In this document: positions 13,475 to 21,015 of the stretch, one piece after another
Layout of the letters: every line of letters starts with the position of its first letter
Position numbering within the stretch: position 1 is the first letter of the stretch
From: an uncultured Clostridium sp.
Lineage (GTDB): Bacteria; Bacillota; Clostridia; Lachnospirales; Lachnospiraceae
NCBI GenBank assembly: GCA_900542035.1
Contig: UQMJ01000031.1
Location: 1-31,725 of the forward strand
Reading direction: 5' to 3'
DNA length: 31,725 nucleotides
The notes under the pieces: generated by a model
The model's database searches: none
Told to the model about the DNA's origin: nothing
Seen by the model: only the letters and a program-made list of their open reading frames with translations
Made by a program: the position numbers and the translations under genes

Positions 13475-15571
13475 TTACTGCTGTTTTTCCTTTTTCGGTG
13501 CATGGATGTCTAACAGGCTGACGCCCAGGGGACTTTCCCGATGGCAGACATCCAGCGGTTCGCCATGTATGGCCTGTTCATAAATTTCTTCCAGTACGGC
13601 AATGGTAGCTTCCTTTCCGTTATCCATCTGAATGGTAAGCGTGTAGTCGTCATCCTCAATGTCCGGATCTTTGGCATGACTGTCCAAAATGACTGCCGGA
13701 TAGTGGCGGGCTGGCCCGCTTAACGCTGCATTGACATAGTAATGAAAGCCAATTGCGAGACAAAAACTCATCATCCCCATAAAGATTCCGGTTCCCAGCC
13801 GCAGCCGTCTCGGGGTACGGCGGATCAGCAGAACAGTCAGCGCTGTGCCGATAGTCAGAACCCGTATCAGCCAGAGCCAGCTGCCGTCAGGCTCCTGGAG
13901 AATCAATCCATCCCAGATGTAGTGGACCTGTCCCATGTAGAGAAGTCCGATCAGCAGGGCTGGAATCAGAGGGACCTTAATATGCATAGAATTCCATTCA
14001 GGAGTGGCATTTGCAGGCCGGTCGTCAAACAGAAGAACTGGAGCAAATACCAGACAAAACACCAAAAATGGAACCGGAGCAAGGGCGGAAATGATCATCA
14101 GGGTGCGGAACTTTACACCGGCAAAGAGAAACAGCGGGATAGGCGCGATAGTACCGGCGGCAAAGAAAAACAAAACCAGCCACATTCCTGTCCGGATGGC
14201 TTTGATGTGGTCATGCCAGTGGGTACGATATTCTTCCCGCCATTGAACGGAGGCCGCTGTCTCGGCCTGCTGTTTTGCCTGTTTTTCCATGGAAGGGGTC
14301 AGGGCAGCAGTGAGATTGGAGTTCTCAATCCACTGGACAAATCGGGAAATTCCCTGCATATTGGTTTCAACTGAAACCAGCTTTTTCCCATTTTTGTCTA
14401 ACAGGTGAATGGAGCGGTTGATGGTAAGTTTTACAGAAGCCACTTGTCCAGGAGCAAATTCTTTCTGCCTTCCCCAGCTGCTGATGTACAAAATAGAATT
14501 GTCACGGAACACGAACAGAGACCGGTTGCGTCCCGCAAGTACCATCCAGACGCCAAAAAACGTGGCAGATACACCGGCTAATGCAAGAAAACAGGTAGCC
14601 GCATCAACAGGAACGGCAACCGCGACAGCAATTGCCATAAACATAACGACGAGTCCTATCAGCCATACAAGTATGCCAACACCTGTTACCATCTTTTGCT
14701 CCCGCAGCACTGCAAGGGGCTGTTGAATGTTTTCCGTTTCGGTGTGACGGCAGAGAAGAAGCGTCAGGCCAAAGCCAGACAATACCAGAAGCAGTATCAT
14801 CGTCATTCCTGCGTTCTGCGCTTCTAAAGGATCGCCAAAGAAGAATAGAATTACAAATAAAAACAGCGACATGGCAATTGTAACGCTGCCTGTAAAGAGA
14901 CAGGGCCATTTTTTGCCTTTTGCAGGCGGGATATAGGAGGGATCAAGCGGCTGCGTCTGTTCATTGGTTTCCAGACGGACAGGCTCCAGTTCCGGCTCCT
15001 GCTCCAATATGTGGCCGCAATGAGGACACTGGGGAACGTACTCCATTTTAGGAAACCGGCTTTTGGGATCTAAAGGCAGGGGGCGGCCGCACGCCGGACA
15101 GATCCAGTACAGCCGGAATGCATTTTTATAAATCATGGCCAGCGCCACAAGAGATATGGCCGGACCTGCAAAGACTGGCAGTATCAGCCACAGGCTGTGT
15201 GCCGCCATTAATGGAAGCAGACAGGCAGTAAAAAGGGCGCCTGCAAGAATTAAAAAACGTGTGCCCAGTTTTGCCGCCTTTTTCTGGGCAGCTATATAGG
15301 TCTCATTTCCCTGCGTCATGCCAAAGTGCTGGATATCCAGGAAAAACAGTTCAATGAGTTCATAGAGATCGTCAGGGTCTTCGACCTCGTCACTGGTAAA
15401 CTGGTCATACAAGGTTCCATTGGCGTATAATTCTGCTCCTTTTCGGCTTACCTCTGCCTTGCTGTGCAGGCGGCTTATAGTCAGATGGTCCCCTGAAAAT
15501 GACAGTTCATACTGAGGGTACTGTGCACCCAGACGGTCATATAAGTTTCTAAGTTCTGTTTCATGATACAT
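13475..15571 (-). CDS. large polytopic membrane protein with internal zinc ribbon
   Basis: 698 residues, no recognised family. Order: a soluble N-terminal domain of about 100 residues (ELRNLYDRLGAQYPQYELSF...), two membrane segments (about 108-150), a cytoplasmic zinc ribbon (WICPACGRPLPLD ... QCPHCGHILE, about 155-190), two or more paired membrane segments (about 220-275 and 295-345), a soluble stretch with strands FRDNSILYISSWG and SIHLLDKNGKKLVSVE reminiscent of a PH-like fold, and further membrane segments to about 625, with a final soluble tail (DDYTLTIQMDNGKEATIAV). SD AAAGGAGAAG precedes ATG 15571 and a strong promoter lies at 15598-15626. It heads the minus-strand operon containing the 189-residue protein. 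Function not known. Confidence 0.8.
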   Translation of the reverse strand: MYHETELRNLYDRLGAQYPQYELSFSGDHLTISRLHSKAEVSRKGAELYANGTLYDQFTSDEVEDPDDLYELIELFFLDIQHFGMTQGNETYIAAQKKAAKLGTRFLILAGALFTACLLPLMAAHSLWLILPVFAGPAISLVALAMIYKNAFRLYWICPACGRPLPLDPKSRFPKMEYVPQCPHCGHILEQEPELEPVRLETNEQTQPLDPSYIPPAKGKKWPCLFTGSVTIAMSLFLFVILFFFGDPLEAQNAGMTMILLLVLSGFGLTLLLCRHTETENIQQPLAVLREQKMVTGVGILVWLIGLVVMFMAIAVAVAVPVDAATCFLALAGVSATFFGVWMVLAGRNRSLFVFRDNSILYISSWGRQKEFAPGQVASVKLTINRSIHLLDKNGKKLVSVETNMQGISRFVQWIENSNLTAALTPSMEKQAKQQAETAASVQWREEYRTHWHDHIKAIRTGMWLVLFFFAAGTIAPIPLFLFAGVKFRTLMIISALAPVPFLVFCLVFAPVLLFDDRPANATPEWNSMHIKVPLIPALLIGLLYMGQVHYIWDGLILQEPDGSWLWLIRVLTIGTALTVLLIRRTPRRLRLGTGIFMGMMSFCLAIGFHYYVNAALSGPARHYPAVILDSHAKDPDIEDDDYTLTIQMDNGKEATIAVLEEIYEQAIHGEPLDVCHRESPLGVSLLDIHAPKKEKQQ

Positions 15572-15597
15572 AGGCAGCTTCTCCTTTTTATGCTGCC

Positions 15598-15626
15598 ATT
15601 ATATAGGATAAAAAGAACGGTGTAAA
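15598..15626 (-). promoter_or_regulatory. promoter of the zinc-ribbon membrane protein operon
   Basis: Read on the minus strand: -35 TTTACA (15626-15621), 17-base spacer, perfect -10 TATAAT (15603-15598). It is 27 bases from the start codon. Confidence 0.8.
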
Positions 15627-15661
15627 TATTTTTAAAAGTAATGTAAGAAATGGAAAGAATG

Positions 15662-15690
15662 ATGACGGGAGACGGTGCAGATGCTATAAT
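15662..15690 (+). promoter_or_regulatory. promoter of the AT-rich orphan gene
   Basis: -10 TATAAT at 15685-15690 with extended TGc, and a weak -35 ATGACG 17 bases upstream. The -10 box is enclosed by an inverted repeat (15676-15697). Confidence 0.65.
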
Positions 15691-15697
15691 ATCTGCA
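15676..15697. promoter_or_regulatory. inverted repeat around the -10 box
   Basis: Perfect 7-bp arms TGCAGAT (15676-15682) and ATCTGCA (15691-15697), separated by 8 bases that contain the -10 hexamer. Position suits a repressor operator; no regulator for it is identified. Confidence 0.5.
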
Positions 15698-15732
15698 TAT
15701 CGTGTTAGCTGCTTACAAGGGGAGGAAAAGAG

Positions 15733-16206
15733 ATGTATAAATTTGAAAACGCTAATGCTACAGTAGAATACTATATGCCATCATCAAATATTTGTTCTAT
15801 TTATGAGTTCGATGAAAACTTTGAAAAAAATTGTGTCATGGCATTAGGACAACTCAAATATTTATTTGGGAAACCTAGGTATGTTACTAATAATTTAGAA
15901 AATCAGTTTAGTTATATTATAAAAGCAATCAATGAGAATGGGGATTGTTTACTTTTAGAGGTGTATTGTGCTTCAAGCGGACCAGCAATCGGAGGTTTAA
16001 ATGATAGTAACTCTCATTTAGCGGCTCAAGAATTAGCCATGTATATACGTCAATCTTCAGCAGCAGATTATGATTACGAAGGATACTATTTAGATACTAT
16101 GTCAAAGGTACATCATAGTATACAAAATGGTGTACCTTATTGGGAAGAAACTGAAATATCAACAAAGGAATTTGAAAATTTTACTGAAGAAATTATTTCT
16201 CTCTAA
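15733..16206 (+). CDS. AT-rich orphan protein, unknown (immunity-protein-like appearance)
   Basis: 157-residue soluble acidic protein with no signal peptide or membrane segment (MYKFENANATVEYYMPSSN...). Not recognised. Codon use is strikingly A/T-ending (tta, aat, gat, ata) compared with the GC-richer neighbours, suggesting horizontal acquisition. The composition (many Asn, Tyr, Glu; single domain; stand-alone) resembles immunity proteins of polymorphic toxins, but no toxin gene is nearby, so this is only a guess. SD GGGGAGGA precedes ATG 15733. It sits between the divergent membrane-protein operon and the ylxM-ffh operon with its own promoter. Confidence 0.78.
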   Translation: MYKFENANATVEYYMPSSNICSIYEFDENFEKNCVMALGQLKYLFGKPRYVTNNLENQFSYIIKAINENGDCLLLEVYCASSGPAIGGLNDSNSHLAAQELAMYIRQSSAADYDYEGYYLDTMSKVHHSIQNGVPYWEETEISTKEFENFTEEIISL

Positions 16207-16242
16207 AAAGTTTATTTCTTTATACAAAAAGATGAAATAGCT

Positions 16243-16256
16243 CGAACAACAGTTCG
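16243..16256. promoter_or_regulatory. LexA/SOS-box-like site
   Basis: Perfect dyad CGAAC-aaca-GTTCG, matching the core CGAAC-N4-GTTCG of the Gram-positive LexA (DinR) box. It lies 14 bases upstream of the -35 of the ylxM-ffh promoter and 37 bases after the orphan gene. The central four bases do not match the Bacillus RNRY preference fully. Confidence 0.5.
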
Positions 16257-16270
16257 TAAAGAAAAAATAC

Positions 16271-16299
16271 TTGACAACTAACCGCCTTTCGTGTATGAT
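16271..16299 (+). promoter_or_regulatory. promoter of the ylxM-ffh operon
   Basis: Consensus -35 TTGACA (16271-16276), 17-base spacer, -10 TATGAT (16294-16299). The expected start of transcription (about 16306) is only some 10 bases before the ylxM ATG, within the SD itself. Confidence 0.85.
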
Positions 16300-16315
16300 T
16301 ACACAGGTGATTGAA

Positions 16316-16657
16316 ATGGAAAAGATAGTCCAGCAAGGGCTGCTCTATGATTTTTATGGAGAGCTGTTAACATCGCATCAGCAGCATATCTATGAAGACG
16401 TTGTAATGAATGATATGTCGCTCAGCGAGATTGCCCAGGAAGAGGGCATCAGCAGACAGGGCGTTCACGACCTGGTAAAGCGCTGCGATAAGATTCTGAC
16501 CGGCTATGAAGAAAAACTCCGGCTGGTAGAAAAATTTCAAAAGACAAAAGAACTGGTCCGCGAAATTGAAGATCTGACCGCAGAGTATCAGAAAAGCGGA
16601 GACGGACGTCTGGTTGATAAAATCGGAGAGATTTCCAGGGACATCGCAAAGCTGTAG
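16316..16657 (+). CDS. ylxM: YlxM/p13 SRP-associated HTH protein
   Basis: 113-residue putative regulator or accessory factor of the signal recognition particle, found directly before ffh in most Firmicutes. A helix-turn-helix is visible: MNDMSLSEIAQEEGISRQGVHDLVKRCDKIL, followed by a coiled-coil-prone C-terminus. The start is placed at ATG 16316 with AGGTGA six bases upstream. An in-frame TTG at 16271 would give 15 more residues, but that TTG is the first triplet of the promoter -35 box and cannot be in the transcript from it. Separated from ffh by 12 bases. Confidence 0.92.
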   Translation: MEKIVQQGLLYDFYGELLTSHQQHIYEDVVMNDMSLSEIAQEEGISRQGVHDLVKRCDKILTGYEEKLRLVEKFQKTKELVREIEDLTAEYQKSGDGRLVDKIGEISRDIAKL

Positions 16658-16669
16658 AGGAGGACATAC

Positions 16670-18043
16670 ATGGCTTTTGAGAGTTTATCCGATAAACTGC
16701 AGAATGTATTTAAAAACCTGCGGGGAAAAGGCCGTCTGTCAGAGGCCGATGTAAAGGCCGCATTAAAAGAGGTCAAGATGGCTCTGTTAGAAGCTGATGT
16801 AAGCTTCAAGGTAGTCAAACAGTTTATCAAATCTGTAGAGGAACGGGCCATTGGCGAAGACGTCATGGGAAGTTTAACTCCTGGACAGATGGTAATTAAA
16901 ATTGTAAATGAAGAACTGGTTCGTCTGATGGGCTCAGAGACAACCGAGATTGCCTTAAAGAGCGGCAGCGACATTACTGTCATTATGATGGCAGGTCTTC
17001 AGGGCGCCGGTAAAACCACTACCACAGCAAAGATTGCCGGCAAGTTAAAGGCAAAAGGCAAACGTCCATTACTGGCTGCCTGCGACGTATACCGTCCGGC
17101 TGCGATCCAGCAGCTGCAGATCAACGGAGAGAAGCAGGGGGTTCCGGTATTTTCCATGGGCGATAAGCAGAAGCCTGTGAACATTGCGAAAGCAGCCATT
17201 GAGCACGCGGCAAAAAATAATCTGAACGTCGTCATTCTGGATACTGCAGGACGTCTTCATATAGATGAAGATATGATGAACGAACTGATTGAGATCAAAG
17301 AGCAGGTGGACGTATACCAGACTATTCTGGTAGTAGACGCCATGACTGGCCAGGACGCAGTCAATGTGGCCGGTATGTTCAACGATAAGATTGGCATTGA
17401 CGGTATTATTCTGACCAAGTTAGACGGCGATACCAGAGGCGGTGCAGCGCTTTCCATCCGTTCCGTTACCGGCAAGCCGATTCTGTACGTAGGTATGGGA
17501 GAGAAACTGTCAGATTTGGAGCAGTTTTATCCGGATCGTATGGCGTCCCGTATCTTAGGCATGGGCGATATCCTTTCCCTGATTGAGAAGGCGGAAGCCG
17601 AGATTGACCAGGATAAGGCCAAAGAGTTAAGCCAGAAGCTGAAGAAAGCAGAATTTGATTATAACGATTTCCTAGACCAGATGAACCAGATTAAAAAAAT
17701 GGGCGGCATGGCAAGCATAATGAACATGATGCCAGGCATGGGAAATCTTGGCAATATTGATATGGATGAGAACGAAAAAAATATGAAGCGGGTAGAGGCA
17801 ATCATCCTTTCCATGACAAAGGAAGAACGGGCCAACCCTTCTTTAATGAACGTTCCCAGAAAGAAACGCATTGCAAAAGGCGCAGGCGTGGATTTAAACG
17901 AAGTCAATCGTCTGTGCAAGCAGTTTGAACAGATGAAAAAGATGATGAAGCAGCTTCCTGGCATGATGGGAGGCGGCAAACGCAGAGGCGGATTAGGAGG
18001 CCTTGGCGGACTGATGGGCGGCAAATTTAAGATGCCCTTTTAA
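16670..18043 (+). CDS. ffh: signal recognition particle protein Ffh
   Basis: SRP54 GTPase that binds signal peptides on the ribosome and delivers nascent chains to FtsY at the membrane. 457 residues, standard length: helical N domain (1-90), G domain with GLQGAGKTTTTAK (P-loop), DTAGR, TKLDGDTRGG, and the methionine-rich M domain (about 300-457) with NMMPGMGNL and a Gly/Met/Lys-rich tail QLPGMMGGGKRRGGLGGLGG. SD GAGGAGG 7 bases before ATG. Operon position between ylxM and rpsP is the classical one. Confidence 0.98.
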   Translation: MAFESLSDKLQNVFKNLRGKGRLSEADVKAALKEVKMALLEADVSFKVVKQFIKSVEERAIGEDVMGSLTPGQMVIKIVNEELVRLMGSETTEIALKSGSDITVIMMAGLQGAGKTTTTAKIAGKLKAKGKRPLLAACDVYRPAAIQQLQINGEKQGVPVFSMGDKQKPVNIAKAAIEHAAKNNLNVVILDTAGRLHIDEDMMNELIEIKEQVDVYQTILVVDAMTGQDAVNVAGMFNDKIGIDGIILTKLDGDTRGGAALSIRSVTGKPILYVGMGEKLSDLEQFYPDRMASRILGMGDILSLIEKAEAEIDQDKAKELSQKLKKAEFDYNDFLDQMNQIKKMGGMASIMNMMPGMGNLGNIDMDENEKNMKRVEAIILSMTKEERANPSLMNVPRKKRIAKGAGVDLNEVNRLCKQFEQMKKMMKQLPGMMGGGKRRGGLGGLGGLMGGKFKMPF

Positions 18044-18103
18044 CGGTTAGCAAAGCAGATTCCTGCATTGTCTATAAACAGTATTATAAGGAGGTGAATT
18101 GAA

Positions 18104-18346
18104 ATGGCAGTAAAGATGAGACTGAGAAGAATGGGCCAGAAGAAGGCTCCTTTCTATAGAGTTGTTGTTGCAGATTCCAGAGCTCCAAGAGACGGCAGAT
18201 TCATCGAGGAGGTTGGTTACTATGATCCAAACGTAGAACCAAGCGTAATCAAGTTCGATGAGGAGGCAACCAAGAAGTGGTTAGCAACAGGTGCTCAGCC
18301 TACTGAAACCGTAGGTAAACTTCTGAAGATCGCTGGCATCCAATAA
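18104..18346 (+). CDS. rpsP: ribosomal protein S16
   Basis: 80-residue 30S subunit protein. Typical N-terminus MAVKMRLRRMGQKKAPFYRVVVADSR and DGRFIEEVGYYDP. SD AAGGAGGTGA before ATG. The C-terminus is complete (WLATGAQPTETVGKLLKIAG). Confidence 0.98.
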   Translation: MAVKMRLRRMGQKKAPFYRVVVADSRAPRDGRFIEEVGYYDPNVEPSVIKFDEEATKKWLATGAQPTETVGKLLKIAGIQ

Positions 18347-18362
18347 TTGAGAGGTGAGCGCT

Positions 18363-18590
18363 ATGAAAGAATTAGTAGAAGTTATCGCAAAAGCACTGGT
18401 TGACAATCCTGACGAAGTTGTCGTAACCGAGACTGAGAAAGGCAACGACCTGTTGGTGGAATTAAAAGTAGCTCCCTCTGATATGGGCAAAGTGATTGGC
18501 AAACAGGGAAGGATTGCAAAGGCAATCCGCTCTGTAGTAAAAGCGGCTGCTTCCAGAGAGGACAGGAAAGTTATTGTTGAAATTCAGTGA
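18363..18590 (+). CDS. khpA: KH-domain RNA-binding protein KhpA
   Basis: 75-residue protein consisting of one KH domain with the RNA-binding GxxG loop in MGKVIGKQGRIAKAIR. In related bacteria KhpA pairs with KhpB (Jag/EloR) and affects cell elongation and division and sRNA binding. I start at ATG 18363, five to six bases after the SD GAGGTGAG; a GTG at 18354 overlaps that SD and is rejected. 16 bases after rpsP and followed by a terminator-like hairpin. Confidence 0.95.
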   Translation: MKELVEVIAKALVDNPDEVVVTETEKGNDLLVELKVAPSDMGKVIGKQGRIAKAIRSVVKAAASREDRKVIVEIQ

Positions 18591-18591
18591 C

Positions 18592-18627
18592 AAAATGGGG
18601 GTTGTACCATACAGCCTCCATTTTTTT
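18592..18627 (+). terminator. hairpin with T-run between khpA and rimM
   Basis: Left arm AAAATGGGGGTTG (18592-18604), loop of seven, right arm CAGCCTCCATTTT (18612-18624): 13 pairs including two G-U, followed by more T. It looks like a full intrinsic terminator inside an operon that normally runs on to rimM-trmD, so it may reduce distal expression. Confidence 0.75.
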
Positions 18628-18655
18628 ACACCCTTCAGAAAAGAGAGGAATCAGA

Positions 18656-19168
18656 ATGGAAGAAATGCTGCGGGTTGGCGTTATCAGCTCCACTCACGGA
18701 GTCAGAGGAGAAGTAAAAGTCTATCCTACCACAGACGATCCGGAACGGTTTCTGGATTTAGATGAAGTGATATTAGACGCAGGAAGAGAGCAGATCGTTT
18801 TAAAAATCCAGAATGTAAAGTTTTTTAAAAACATGGTAATCCTGAAGTTTAAGGGATACGATAATATCAACGATATTGAAAAGTACAAGGGAAGAGACCT
18901 TCTGATCCGCAGGGATCAGGCGGTAGACTTAGACGAGGACGAATATTTTATTACAGATCTGGTAGGCTTAAAAGTAGTTGCCGAAGACGGAACGGTACTG
19001 GGCGTGTTAAAAGAAGTAATGCCCACTGGCGCCAATGACGTATATATTGTAAGCCGGAAAGATGGAAAAGAACTGCTTCTTCCGGCGATTAAAGAATGTA
19101 TCCGGAATGTAGATTTGGAACAGGGTGTTATGAATATTCACCTGATGGACGGTCTGCTGGATTTATAA
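18656..19168 (+). CDS. rimM: 16S rRNA processing protein RimM
   Basis: Assembly factor that binds S19 and helps maturation of the 30S head. 170 residues from ATG 18656: N-terminal barrel MLRVGVISSTHGVRGEVKVYPTTDDPERF and C-terminal PRC-barrel YFITDLVGLKVVAEDG...LLLPAIKECIRNVDLEQGVM. An in-frame ATG at 18587 would start inside khpA and read through the hairpin; SD GAGAGGA is positioned for 18656. Neighbour of trmD as usual. Confidence 0.96.
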   Translation: MEEMLRVGVISSTHGVRGEVKVYPTTDDPERFLDLDEVILDAGREQIVLKIQNVKFFKNMVILKFKGYDNINDIEKYKGRDLLIRRDQAVDLDEDEYFITDLVGLKVVAEDGTVLGVLKEVMPTGANDVYIVSRKDGKELLLPAIKECIRNVDLEQGVMNIHLMDGLLDL

Positions 19169-19186
19169 AGAGAAGGTAGGAACAAC

Positions 19187-19930
19187 ATGAATTTTCATAT
19201 TATGACCCTCTTTCCAGATATGGTAATGGGGGGATTAAATACCAGCATTACCGGACGGGCCATGGAGAAGGGGATTATTTCCGTAGAGGCAGTCAACATC
19301 CGAGATTATGCGGGAAACAAGCACAATTCGGTAGACGATTATCCATACGGCGGAGGCGCCGGAATGGTGATGCAGGCGCCTCCGGTTTGTGACTGCTACG
19401 AGGATCTGTGCAGGAAAATTGGAAAACGTCCCAGAGTAATTTATATGACGCCCCAGGGACGGGTATTTAACCAGAAAATTGCAGAAGAACTGGCACAAGA
19501 AGACGACCTGGTGTTCTTATGCGGCCATTATGAAGGAATTGACGAAAGAGCGCTGACCGCCATTTGTACCGATTATCTTTCCATTGGCGACTATGTCCTG
19601 ACCGGAGGGGAGCTTCCGGCCATGGTGATGATTGACTGTATCAGCCGGCTGGTGCCAGGTGTATTAAATAACGAAGTGTCCGCAGACATTGAATCGTTCC
19701 ATGACAATCTGTTAGAATACCCCCAGTACACCCGTCCGGAAGAATTTCGGGGAATGAAGGTTCCGGACGTGCTGCTGTCCGGTCATCATAAAAATATCGA
19801 AGAGTGGAGAAGAAGAGAATCCATCAAACGAACTCTGGAACGGAGGCCGGATCTTCTGGCAGAAGCCAATTTAGACAAAAAAGAACGAAAGTTTTTGGAA
19901 GAATTACTTGCAATTTCAAAATCTTTATGA
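19187..19930 (+). CDS. trmD: tRNA (guanine37-N1)-methyltransferase TrmD
   Basis: SPOUT-class enzyme that methylates G37 of tRNAs using S-adenosylmethionine, protecting the reading frame. 247 residues; trefoil-knot motifs LCGHYEGIDERA and SIGDYVLTGGELPAM are intact, as is the catalytic-region segment YPQYTRPEEFRG. SD GAAGGTAGGA. 18 bases after rimM. The 3' end holds a promoter for rplS. Confidence 0.98.
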   Translation: MNFHIMTLFPDMVMGGLNTSITGRAMEKGIISVEAVNIRDYAGNKHNSVDDYPYGGGAGMVMQAPPVCDCYEDLCRKIGKRPRVIYMTPQGRVFNQKIAEELAQEDDLVFLCGHYEGIDERALTAICTDYLSIGDYVLTGGELPAMVMIDCISRLVPGVLNNEVSADIESFHDNLLEYPQYTRPEEFRGMKVPDVLLSGHHKNIEEWRRRESIKRTLERRPDLLAEANLDKKERKFLEELLAISKSL

Positions 19931-19936
19931 TACACT
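19908..19936 (+). promoter_or_regulatory. promoter for rplS within the end of trmD
   Basis: -35 TTGCAA (19908-19913), 17-base spacer, extended -10 TGaTACACT (hexamer 19931-19936). It gives rplS an 80-base leader (about 19943-20021) in which GATG (19969-19972) can pair with CATC (19994-19997); this could be an L19 autoregulatory leader, but I do not recognise the Rfam pattern. Confidence 0.5.
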
Positions 19937-20021
19937 GTGATAGTTGTGATTAAGAAGAGATGGTCCTCTGTTACGAACAAGCGTATTAAGAACATCCAAT
20001 AAACTTAAGGAGGTTCACACG

Positions 20022-20369
20022 ATGAACGAAATTATCAAGAATATTGAAGCAGCTCAGTTAAAGGAATCTGTACCGGAGTTCCACGTTGGCGATACTGTAA
20101 GAGTACACAACAAGATCAAAGAGGGTAACCGTGAGAGAATCCAGATTTTCGAAGGTACCGTTATTAAGAGACAGAACGGCGGCGCAAGAGAGACCTTTAC
20201 CGTAAGAAAGAATTCCAACGGCATCGGCGTTGAGAAGACCTGGCCATTACACTCCCCATCTGTTGCAGATGTAGAAGTTGTAAGAAAGGGTAAAGTAAGA
20301 AGAGCAAAACTGTACTATTTACGTGACCGCGTAGGTAAAGCAGCAAAGGTAAAAGAATTAGTTCGATAA
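20022..20369 (+). CDS. rplS: ribosomal protein L19
   Basis: 115-residue 50S protein located at the 30S/50S interface. Family segments: FHVGDTVRVHNKIKEGNRERIQIFEG, TVRKNSNGIGVEKTWPLHSP and RRAKLYYLRDRVGKAAKVKE. SD AAGGAGGT. The gene is closed by a strong terminator, so L19 can be expressed alone from the trmD-internal promoter. Confidence 0.98.
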   Translation: MNEIIKNIEAAQLKESVPEFHVGDTVRVHNKIKEGNRERIQIFEGTVIKRQNGGARETFTVRKNSNGIGVEKTWPLHSPSVADVEVVRKGKVRRAKLYYLRDRVGKAAKVKELVR

Positions 20370-20382
20370 TTCTTGAAGACAG

Positions 20383-20425
20383 AAGGGGCTGTCGCAACGT
20401 TTCATTTTGCGACAGCTCCTTTTTT
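20383..20425 (+). terminator. terminator after rplS
   Basis: 15-bp stem: AAGGGGCTGTCGCAA (20383-20397) with TTGCGACAGCTCCTT (20407-20421), nine-base loop, followed by further T. Confidence 0.93.
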
Positions 20426-20442
20426 AACATGAGGTGAGAACA

Positions 20443-20988
20443 GTGGAATTTTATGAAAGCGAGGAAACCAACCTGCTTCGCCGAATTGTCAGCTGGGTGA
20501 CAGACGTTATTGTGGTAATTGCCATTGCCTGTTTTACTGTTTACGCCTTTGGAACCCAGATTCCCATCAGCGGCAGTTCCATGCAGCCGGCTCTGGAAAC
20601 AGAGGATGTGGTGCTTGTGAACCGTCTGGTCTACGATTTCCAGTCGCCGGACCGGTTTGATGTAGTGGTATTCCGGCGGGAGGATGGAAAATGGAACGTA
20701 AAAAGGGTAATTGGCCTTCCTGGAGAAACGGTGCAGATCAAAGATGGAAAGATCTATATCAATGACATACTGCTGCAGGAAGAAGAATCCGCATCTGTCA
20801 TCACTTCGCCAGGTCTGGCAGAACATCCGGTCATCCTTGGAGAAGATGAGTATTTTCTGCTGGGGGACAATCGGGACAGCAGTGAAGACAGCCGGTTTGC
20901 CAATGTCGGCAATGTAAGAAAAGAAAATATGATAGGAAAAGTATGGCTCCGGCTATTCCCGCTCCTTGACATGGGACTGGTTGAATAA
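20443..20988 (+). CDS. lepB: signal peptidase I (first copy)
   Basis: Membrane-anchored serine protease that removes signal peptides of secreted proteins outside the membrane. 181 residues with one N-terminal membrane segment (about 15-37), catalytic serine in ISGSSMQPA (Ser46), general-base lysine in VKRVIGLPGE (Lys87) and box E GDNRDSSEDSR. The GTG at 20443 is chosen because GAGGTG ends six bases before; a GTG at 20434 overlaps that SD. Paralogue of the gene at 21882-22409, with which it shares a 19-base identical stretch encoding GETVQI. Confidence 0.95.
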   Translation: MEFYESEETNLLRRIVSWVTDVIVVIAIACFTVYAFGTQIPISGSSMQPALETEDVVLVNRLVYDFQSPDRFDVVVFRREDGKWNVKRVIGLPGETVQIKDGKIYINDILLQEEESASVITSPGLAEHPVILGEDEYFLLGDNRDSSEDSRFANVGNVRKENMIGKVWLRLFPLLDMGLVE

Positions 20989-21015
20989 ACGGAAGCGTTC
21001 AGATAGAGGGACAAG

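Noticed and set aside
13742..14374. 210-codon plus-strand frame opposite the 698-residue membrane protein
   Set aside because: Composition (Gln/Asn/Lys/Pro-rich) is that of the complement of hydrophobic codons; no SD or promoter.
16271..16315. TTG at 16271 as the start of ylxM
   Set aside because: This triplet is the beginning of the TTGACA -35 box; ATG 16316 has its own SD and matches the family N-terminus.
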